Positions 38,535 to 43,983 of a stretch of 43,983 nt of DNA are shown here, piece after piece. The stretch comes from Polaromonas sp. (GTDB lineage Bacteria > Pseudomonadota > Gammaproteobacteria > Burkholderiales > Burkholderiaceae_C): positions 1 through 43,983 of the forward strand of contig JAQGLT010000101.1 in NCBI GenBank assembly GCA_028292745.1. Reading direction: 5' to 3'. Each line of letters opens with the position of its first letter. Position 1 is the stretch's first letter. The notes below the pieces were generated by a model that searched no databases, was not told the DNA's origin, and saw only the letters and a list, made by a program, of their open reading frames with translations. Both the position numbers and the translations under genes were made by a program.

Positions 38535-39554
38535 ATGAGCTTTTTTGCCGTTTTGTTCGCGTTAATCCTGGAGCAGGCCCGTCCATTGGCGCGTGGCAAC
38601 TGGGTTCACACCGGCTTCCTGGGCTGGGCACGCTGGGGCCATCGCAGCCTGGACGCCGGGCGACGTCACCACGGCTGGATTACCTGGATCGTCGTGGTCA
38701 TCGTTCCAACGGTGCTCACCTTGCTGGTGCATTCGCTGCTGTGGCAGGTCAATGTGTTGCTGGCCTTTGTCTGGAACGTGGCGGTGCTGTACGTGACGCT
38801 GGGCTTTCGGCAGTTCAGTCATTTCTTTACCGACATTCGCGACGCGCTTGACGACGGTGACGAAGAAATGGCACGTGCCTTGCTGGCCCAGTGGCGCCAG
38901 GTAGACGCCAGCGAATTGCCGCGCAGCGAAATTGTTCGGCACGTCATTGAGTATTCCGTGCTGGCCGCACACCGCCACGTGTTTGGGGTGCTAGGCTGGT
39001 TCTCGCTGCTTGCCGCTTTAGGATTGGGGCCAGCGGGAGCGGTGATGTACCGGATGAGCGAATTCGTGGCGCGTTACTGGGCCTACCAAAGCAAAATACC
39101 CGGGGATGGTGCCAGTCCTGCCCTGCAACAGGTAGCTAGCAGCGCGTGGGGCGTGATTGACTTCATGCCCTCTCGTATTACCTCGCTGGGGTTTGCGGTG
39201 GTAGGCAGTTTTGAAGACGCAATTGATGCCTGGCGCAATTACACACACGCCTTCCCCGTCGGTGTTGTGGTCGCCACGGCAAGCCGCAACGACGGGTTGA
39301 TTCTTGCGGCAACTTCTGGCGCGGTCAATGTGAGGCTGGGCGGTGAAGCACTCAAGGCTGTGCTGCCGCCAAAAATTTTGCAAGAGTTCGAAGCTGGCAG
39401 CCTGGGGGACCAAGACGTGGCTCTGTCTGCCTCAACCCCGGGCCGCGAACCTGACGTGGCCCACCTGCGCAGTGTGGTGGGTCTGGTCTGGCGTTCGGTG
39501 GTGCTCTGGATGGTGCTGCTCGCACTGCTGACACTGGCACGGCTCCTGGGCTGA
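38535..39554 (+). CDS. CobD/CbiB-family membrane protein
   Basis: 339 aa with predicted helices near the N-terminus, at ~48-70, ~75-95, ~150-175 and the C-terminus (SVVLWMVLLALLTLARLLG). It matches the CobD/CbiB family pattern (LEQARPL start, loop FFTDIRDALDDGDEEMARALLAQW, then ARYWAYQSKIPGDG and RNDGLILAATSGAVNVRLGG). True CbiB makes adenosylcobinamide, but no cobalamin genes are nearby, so the role here is uncertain; a regulatory or AmpE-like function is possible. 73 nt after the NUDIX gene; convergent with rsgA. Confidence 0.8.
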   Translation: MSFFAVLFALILEQARPLARGNWVHTGFLGWARWGHRSLDAGRRHHGWITWIVVVIVPTVLTLLVHSLLWQVNVLLAFVWNVAVLYVTLGFRQFSHFFTDIRDALDDGDEEMARALLAQWRQVDASELPRSEIVRHVIEYSVLAAHRHVFGVLGWFSLLAALGLGPAGAVMYRMSEFVARYWAYQSKIPGDGASPALQQVASSAWGVIDFMPSRITSLGFAVVGSFEDAIDAWRNYTHAFPVGVVVATASRNDGLILAATSGAVNVRLGGEALKAVLPPKILQEFEAGSLGDQDVALSASTPGREPDVAHLRSVVGLVWRSVVLWMVLLALLTLARLLG

Positions 39555-39682
39555 ATGCGCGTCTGAAAAACATGGTGGCCGTGGCTGGCGCAGCCTCTTA
39601 ACCGCTCAGCCAATACATCAGACTGCAACGAAGAAGCAGAGGATCAGTAACTGCGAAGCAAGATGAGATGTGCCAGCAGAAT

Positions 39683-39713
39683 GAAGTTGCCACTGGCTGC
39701 CCCTTGGAACTTC
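39683..39713. terminator. Possible terminator between convergent CobD-like and rsgA genes
   Basis: GAAGTTGCCA (39683-39692) and TGGAACTTC (39705-39713) pair over 9 bp with one bulged base and a 12-nt loop. There is no long T-run on either side, so the call is weak. The rest of 39555-39723 shows no gene. Confidence 0.3.
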
Positions 39714-39723
39714 TACTTGAATT

Positions 39724-40695
39724 TCAATACCGCGGCTGCGACAGTTCAGCGAATAGTTCGCTATACAAACGATAGCGATTGGCGCTGATGGTGCTTGCGC
39801 TAGAGGCCGATTTGACCTCTGAAATCACGCCGCATCCGGGTTCGTGCAAATGGGTGCAGTTGTAGAACTTGCAATCCTGCGCGTGGGCCTTGAAGTCGGG
39901 CATGAAGTTGGCAAGTTGCATGGGGTCGATGTGGTGCAAGCCAAACTCCTGAAAGCCCGGCGAATCGATCAGCGCCGTTGTTCTGGCGGCATCCACCCAA
40001 TACAGGGTCGTGCTGGTCGTGGTGTGCTTGCCTGAATTGAGCGCCTGCGAAATCTCGGCCGTCAGGATGCGGGCGTGCGGCACCAGCAGATTGGTCAGGC
40101 TGCTCTTGCCCGCGCCTGACGGGCCCAGTACCAGCGTTTTCTTGCCTTGCAGCAAGGCCATCAATTCGGCCGTTTGCACCTCATCCGCAGGGCCGTTAGA
40201 CAATTTAGGTTTGATCGCCAGCGGCACAACCCGGTAGCCCATCGCACGGTAAGGTGCAAGCTTGATCCATGCTCGGCCAAACGGCTCTGCCAAGTCGCTC
40301 TTATTCAGCGCAATGATGGGCTGGATACGCTCGGCTTCCGCCGCAATCAAGGCGCGCGTCAATTGGCTTTCCGAAAACTCGGGTTCTGCCGCAATGAGGA
40401 TCAGTACTTGGTCGAGATTGGCCGCGAATGACTTGGTGCGCATCTCGTCCTGGCGGTAAAACAGGTTGCCGCGCGCTTCGATTTTTTCAATTGTTCCTTC
40501 GTCCTGCGAAGGCAGCCAGCGAATCCGGTCACCCACGACGACATGGCTCTTCTTGCCGCGCGGATGGCAGATCACCCGTTGGCCGGATTCGGTTTCAACC
40601 AATACATGCCGACCAAAACCAGCGACAACCAGACCTGCCTGGGTTCCCGCAGGAGGCAGGGCGCTGGCACGCGTGGGACGCGGCGCCTTGCTCAA
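39724..40695 (-). CDS. rsgA: Small ribosomal subunit biogenesis GTPase RsgA
   Basis: 323 aa, circularly permuted GTPase: an OB-fold (about 20-90), then G4 NKSD (131-134), G1 GPSGAGKSS (191-199), G2 region HTTTSTT (224-230) and G3 DSPG (244-247), followed by the zinc knuckle Cys275, Cys280, His282, Cys288. It assists late 30S assembly and is inhibited by (p)ppGpp in other bacteria. Its ATG overlaps the phhB stop by 4 nt. Confidence 0.97.
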   Translation of the reverse strand: MSKAPRPTRASALPPAGTQAGLVVAGFGRHVLVETESGQRVICHPRGKKSHVVVGDRIRWLPSQDEGTIEKIEARGNLFYRQDEMRTKSFAANLDQVLILIAAEPEFSESQLTRALIAAEAERIQPIIALNKSDLAEPFGRAWIKLAPYRAMGYRVVPLAIKPKLSNGPADEVQTAELMALLQGKKTLVLGPSGAGKSSLTNLLVPHARILTAEISQALNSGKHTTTSTTLYWVDAARTTALIDSPGFQEFGLHHIDPMQLANFMPDFKAHAQDCKFYNCTHLHEPGCGVISEVKSASSASTISANRYRLYSELFAELSQPRY

Positions 40696-41012
40696 ACCAG
40701 CAAGGCGTCAACTTTAGACGCGCAGAAAAAATCGCTCACGGAAATACCTTCTACATCGTGCGTATTGAAACGAACGGTGCACTTGCTGTAACTGAGCGCC
40801 AGGTCGGGATGATGATCTTCGGCATTGGCGATGAAAGCCACGGCGTTCACGAAGCCGATGGTTTCATGGAAATTCTTGAAATTGAAGGTTTTTTCCAGCG
40901 CGCCGTCGATCAGACGCCAGCCCAGCGCCTGCTCGCCATTCAACTTGCTCAACTGGGTGACAATTTCAGTGGCGCTCAGCGCGCGTCGATTTTGATGAAT
41001 CAGGTTGCTCAT
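40692..41012 (-). CDS. phhB: 4a-hydroxytetrahydrobiopterin dehydratase (PCD/DCoH family)
   Basis: 106 aa. NFKNFHETIGFVNAVAFIANAEDHHPDLALSYSKCTV holds the signature E-D-H-H-P-D with the two active-site His residues; VRFNTHDVEGIS supplies the third. It recycles the pterin cofactor of phenylalanine hydroxylase, but phhA is not in the window. Overlaps both neighbours by 4 nt, so it is translated as part of an M48-phhB-rsgA unit. Confidence 0.94.
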   Translation of the reverse strand: MSNLIHQNRRALSATEIVTQLSKLNGEQALGWRLIDGALEKTFNFKNFHETIGFVNAVAFIANAEDHHPDLALSYSKCTVRFNTHDVEGISVSDFFCASKVDALLV

Positions 41013-42298
41013 GTGGCTGCGCTTTCGAAGGAGTGTGTCATTCGGCCCAGTCGCTCGGAGGCCGGTGGGTGTGAATAGTAGAACTTCACGAAGACCGGGT
41101 CAGGTGTCAGGGTGCTGGCATTGTCCTGGTAAAGCTTGAGCAATGCACTTTGCAAAGCCCTTCCATCGGTTTGCGAAATGGCATAGGCATCGGCCTCGAA
41201 CTCATGCTTGCGTGAAAACCGTGCCATGAGCGGCGATACAAAAAAGCTGAAAAGCGGCGTCACCAGCAAAAACAGCAGCAGGGCCAATGCATCATTGGCG
41301 CCCGTCAGGTTAGGTCGTACGCCCAGGCCGGTATAAAACCACACTTGCGACGACAACCACCCCAGCAGTGCAAAGCCGGCCAGGCTCATCGCGAACATCA
41401 GCCCGATCCGTTTGATGATGTGCTTGTGCTTGAAGTGGCCCAGCTCATGCGCCAGCACCGCATCAACCTCGGCCGGGCTGAGTTGGTTAAGCAAGGTATC
41501 GTAAAAAACGACTCGCTTGGCAGCGCCAAAACCGGTGAAATAGGCATTGGCATGGGCCGAACGCTTGCTGCCGTCCATCACGAACAGCCCTTTGGCGGAA
41601 AAACCGCAGCGTTGCATCAGTGCCGTGACCCGTGCTTTGAGCGCTTCGTCGTCCAAGGGTTTGAATTTGTTGAACAGTGGCGCGATGACGGTTGGAAACA
41701 GCACCAGCGCCAAAAGATTGAAACTCATCCAGGCAACCCAACTCCAGAGCCACCATAGCGTCCCTGTGCTGCCCATGAGCCACAGGATCAACGCCACAAT
41801 GGGCAGGCCGACAACAGCGCCAACCACTGTCGACTTGACAAGGTCGCCCAGCCACAGCCTGAGCGTCATCTTGTTGAAGCCAAAGCGCTCTTCAAGCCGA
41901 AAGGTGCTGTACCAGGTGAAAGGCAGGTCAAGCAGGCCGCCGATGAGGCCAAACGCCGCCAGCAAAACCAATTGAGGCACCAAAGTACCTTGATCTGCCA
42001 GGTCTGAACGCATGACGGCCTGATTCAGCGCATCGATGCCGCCCAGCAGCGTCCAGCCCAGCAGCACCGCAGCCGAGAATGCCATCTCCAACATGCCCAG
42101 GCGTGTCTTGGCAATTGTGTAGTCAGCGGCTTTTTGATGTGACTGCTGCGTAATCGTGGCTGCGAATGCTGCTGGCACTTTGTCTCGATGCTGAGCCACA
42201 TGGCGAATCTGCCGTGAGGCCAGATAAAACTTTGTTCCCAGCCCCAGTACCAGCAGGGTTGAAAACAGCACGGTGAAGGTAAAGGCGTAGTCGGTCAT
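41009..42298 (-). CDS. M48-family (Ste24/CAAX-protease-like) membrane zinc metallopeptidase
   Basis: 429 aa from ATG 42298 ([19 protein letters not shown]); the frame continues upstream over orn but that is not coding. Several membrane helices surround the catalytic motif His284-Glu-Leu-Gly-His288 with the third ligand Glu366 in KHEFEAD. The N-terminal peptidase_M48_N region (about 30-205, [16 protein letters not shown]) marks the Ste24-like branch rather than HtpX. Likely quality control of membrane proteins. Stop overlaps phhB start; divergent from orn over 46 bp. Confidence 0.92.
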   Translation of the reverse strand: MTDYAFTFTVLFSTLLVLGLGTKFYLASRQIRHVAQHRDKVPAAFAATITQQSHQKAADYTIAKTRLGMLEMAFSAAVLLGWTLLGGIDALNQAVMRSDLADQGTLVPQLVLLAAFGLIGGLLDLPFTWYSTFRLEERFGFNKMTLRLWLGDLVKSTVVGAVVGLPIVALILWLMGSTGTLWWLWSWVAWMSFNLLALVLFPTVIAPLFNKFKPLDDEALKARVTALMQRCGFSAKGLFVMDGSKRSAHANAYFTGFGAAKRVVFYDTLLNQLSPAEVDAVLAHELGHFKHKHIIKRIGLMFAMSLAGFALLGWLSSQVWFYTGLGVRPNLTGANDALALLLFLLVTPLFSFFVSPLMARFSRKHEFEADAYAISQTDGRALQSALLKLYQDNASTLTPDPVFVKFYYSHPPASERLGRMTHSFESAAT

Positions 42299-42344
42299 GC
42301 CGCGAAGTTTAGGCGATCGACAACCCATCGGCGAGAATGGCGGA

Positions 42345-42908
42345 ATGCTTGATACTGAACCCACTCTGACAAAATCAGACCAAAACCTGGTTTGGCTGGA
42401 TTGTGAAATGACCGGCCTGGATCCGGAAAAAGAACGCATCATTGAAATTGCCGTGGTTGTCACGGGCCCGCAGCTCACGCCGCGTATCGAAGGCCCGGTG
42501 CTGGCTATTCATCAGGCTGACGCGTTATTGGAGCAGATGGACAAATGGAACAAAGGCACACATGGCCGTAGCGGGCTGATTGACAAAGTCAAGGCCAGCA
42601 CCTTGTCGGAGGAGGATGCCCAGGCGCAAATACTGACATTCCTGACGAAATACGTTCCCAAGGGGGCAACGCCCATGTGCGGCAACACCATTGGTCAGGA
42701 CCGGCGCTTTCTGGTTCGGTACATGCCCAAACTCGAAGCGTTTTTTCATTACCGCAATATTGATGTCAGCACCTTCAAGGAACTCGCCAAACGCTGGCGG
42801 CCAGAGGTGTACAGCGCTTTCAAAAAGCGCCAAAGCCACACCGCGCTGGCTGACGTGCATGAATCAATTGATGAGCTGGAACATTACCGAACGCATTTTC
42901 TTAAATGA
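42345..42908 (+). CDS. orn: Oligoribonuclease
   Basis: 187 aa from ATG 42345 ([29 protein letters not shown]), with GGCGGA just upstream; an earlier in-frame ATG at 42297 overlaps the divergent gene. DEDDh exonuclease: Asp19 and Glu21 in LDCEMTG, Asp in GQDRRFL, and His/Asp in [11 protein letters not shown]. It degrades 2-5-nt RNAs and pGpG. orn and rsgA are neighbours in many proteobacteria. Confidence 0.97.
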   Translation: MLDTEPTLTKSDQNLVWLDCEMTGLDPEKERIIEIAVVVTGPQLTPRIEGPVLAIHQADALLEQMDKWNKGTHGRSGLIDKVKASTLSEEDAQAQILTFLTKYVPKGATPMCGNTIGQDRRFLVRYMPKLEAFFHYRNIDVSTFKELAKRWRPEVYSAFKKRQSHTALADVHESIDELEHYRTHFLK

Positions 42909-42921
42909 ATTTTTAATGTTT

Positions 42922-42974
42922 AAGGGCTTTAGCGTATGTAGCATAAGCATAGTTTGCTATCAAAAATATAGTAA
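42922..42974 (-). repeat. Dispersed intergenic repeat, copy D (inverted, diverged)
   Basis: The reverse complement reads TTACTATATTTTTGATAGC, then GC, ATG, TAC, GCTA and GCCC blocks, aligning best with copy C. It lies just after orn, so again directly behind a stop codon. More diverged than A-C. Confidence 0.45.
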
Positions 42975-43027
42975 TTGGCTTTAAGATGACCAGGTTCCGC
43001 ATAGATTAAGTGCATGAAGGCGATGGA

Positions 43028-43048
43028 TTTACCAAAGCCACTGGTAAA
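43028..43048. promoter_or_regulatory. Inverted repeat upstream of the helicase promoter
   Basis: TTTACCA (43028-43034) and TGGTAAA (43042-43048), 7-bp perfect arms with a 7-nt spacer. The right arm coincides with the expected -35 region of the CATAAT box at 43065. Candidate operator; no binding protein can be named. Confidence 0.35.
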
Positions 43049-43062
43049 AACCCGTAAGGCAT

Positions 43063-43078
43063 GCCATAATCATGGGCT
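43063..43078 (+). promoter_or_regulatory. Putative promoter of the DEAD-box helicase
   Basis: GCCATAATC (43063-43071), 3 nt, GGCT (43075-43078): the same composite as rpsO, rpsP and rplS with one base changed, and TG in front as an extended -10. It predicts a 5' leader of about 220 nt. Confidence 0.55.
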
Positions 43079-43249
43079 TGCAGTTGCACACAGTGCATCT
43101 TTGCATTTGTACATCTACCTCACACTTTTGGACTCTATTTACAGAGTCAACGTCTCGGGACAATTCTGTCCTTGATGCGGATATTCGTTTGATGGTTGAT
43201 GTTTTATTAACCATGAACGAAGCTTTCCGCATCGCGGGAGGTGGAGTTT

Positions 43250-43279
43250 CCTGCTCTTCGTTAAAACGAAGCGGGCAGG
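43250..43279 (+). promoter_or_regulatory. Hairpin in the helicase leader
   Basis: CCTGCTC and GGGCAGG pair at the base, then TTCG/CGAA after a 2-nt bulge, closing on a TTAAAA loop. The hairpin ends 17 nt before the helicase ATG. Long structured leaders are known on several cold-inducible RNA helicase mRNAs; a link here is inference. Confidence 0.45.
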
Positions 43280-43296
43280 GGATTAGTGAGAAAAAC

Positions 43297-43983
43297 ATGA
43301 CTGACTCTTTTGAGACTCGCGGCGACTTTGCGCCTGAAGCTACCGAAACCATTTCCGACCTGGAAATTCACGTGATTCCTGACTTCTCTTCCGACGAGCC
43401 TGTTGCCGTGGCAACCTCGCTGGAAGCCGTGGTCGCCGAGCCCAACGGCTTTGTGAAACTGGGCTTGGCCAAGGAACTGCTGCAAGCCGTGGCCGACATG
43501 GGTTTCACCCAGCCAACGTCGGTGCAAATGGCGACCATCCCCAAGGCCATGCAGGCCCTGGATGCCGACCCGAAAGCGCCAAAATTCACCGACCTGCTGG
43601 TTTCCAGCCAGACCGGTAGCGGCAAGACTGCCGCCTTCCTGCTGCCCGTGCTGCACACCTTGCTGAAGCAGCAGGAAGAAGCCGAGCGCTTTGAGCGCTC
43701 CGAATTCGAACGCCTGAGCGCCGAAGCTGTTGCCCGTGGCGAAGCCCCGTTGAAGAAGCCAAAGCGCAAGGACCCGACCAACATGCGCAATTTCAAGGCC
43801 GCCACCCCCGGCGCCCTGATCCTGTGCCCGACCCGCGAGCTGGCGCAGCAGGTCTGCGCCGACGCCATCGACCTGGTTCGCCATTGCCGCGGCCTGCGCG
43901 TTGCCAACGTCGTTGGCGGCATTCCCTACCAGCTGCAGATCGCCAAGCTGCAAAATGCCGACCTCGTCGTCGCCACGCCCGGC
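43297..43983 (+). CDS. DEAD-box RNA helicase, 3'-truncated by the window edge
   Basis: 229 codons without a stop to the window end. Q-motif GFTQPTSVQ (69-77), Walker A/motif I SSQTGSGKT (103-111), motif Ia PTRELAQQ (178-185), GG at 207-208 and motif Ib ATPG (226-229). The N-terminus has an acidic ~50-residue lead, and about 35 extra charged residues (126-168, EEAERFERSEFERLSAEA...) separate motifs I and Ia. The start ATG 43297 has AGTGAG upstream; the frame is open back to 43048, so a longer protein from ATG 43213 or 43072 cannot be ruled out. An RhlE/DeaD-type helicase acting in RNA turnover or ribosome assembly. Confidence 0.93.
   Translation, partial: MTDSFETRGDFAPEATETISDLEIHVIPDFSSDEPVAVATSLEAVVAEPNGFVKLGLAKELLQAVADMGFTQPTSVQMATIPKAMQALDADPKAPKFTDLLVSSQTGSGKTAAFLLPVLHTLLKQQEEAERFERSEFERLSAEAVARGEAPLKKPKRKDPTNMRNFKAATPGALILCPTRELAQQVCADAIDLVRHCRGLRVANVVGGIPYQLQIAKLQNADLVVATPG

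Overview
The window reads as core chromosome of a betaproteobacterium of the order Burkholderiales, most likely family Comamonadaceae (Polaromonas/Rhodoferax-like). This rests on remembered gene order: pnp, quinone oxidoreductase, tpiA, secG, tRNA-Leu, nuoA-N, DUF2818, NUDIX, DUF1178, then rpsP-rimM-trmD-rplS. It also rests on protein style and on a degenerate intergenic repeat of a type I associate with this family. No database search was possible. I see no phage, insertion sequence, CRISPR array, rRNA or replication origin.

Layout. 1-2042: the end of a secreted HExxH zinc metallopeptidase (M30-like, open at the left edge) overlapped by a small lipoprotein gene. 2159-5840: tsaD, an orphan periplasmic solute-binding protein and a class I/II aminotransferase. 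5834-8690: rpsO and pnp with their leaders and a strong terminator. 8702-11103: quinone oxidoreductase, tpiA, secG, tRNA-Leu(GAG). 11226-25721: a complete 14-gene complex I operon (nuoA-N), followed by a tightly coupled small membrane protein (DUF2818), a NUDIX hydrolase and a DUF1178 zinc-ribbon protein (to 27213). 27214-27610 has no gene. 27611-35200: mostly minus-strand genes (glutamate dehydrogenase, ABC exporter, luciferase-like monooxygenase, AttH/CrtC-like Tat substrate, TM2 protein, GNAT acetyltransferase), plus a MarR regulator divergent from the exporter. 35289-37718: rpsP-rimM-trmD-rplS with a good terminator. 37763-42908: CoA-pyrophosphatase-type NUDIX, CobD/CbiB-like membrane protein, the minus-strand operon M48 protease-phhB-rsgA, and divergent orn. 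42909-43983: a long leader and the first 229 codons of a DEAD-box helicase cut by the right edge.

How it works together: most genes serve translation and RNA metabolism (TsaD, S15, PNPase, S16, RimM, TrmD, L19, RsgA, Orn, DEAD helicase, tRNA-Leu) and respiration (complex I). Four of the translation/RNA genes (rpsO, rpsP, rplS, the helicase) share one promoter-like motif, GCYATAATC-N3-GGCT, with identical internal spacing.

No dramatic unknown system is present. The best leads are regulatory: the shared promoter motif; a pair of face-to-face promoters between marR and the exporter that both appear to start transcription on the ATG; a long stem-loop in the pnp leader; a terminator-like hairpin between tRNA-Leu and nuoA; a dispersed intergenic repeat; and a small membrane protein coupled to the end of the nuo operon.
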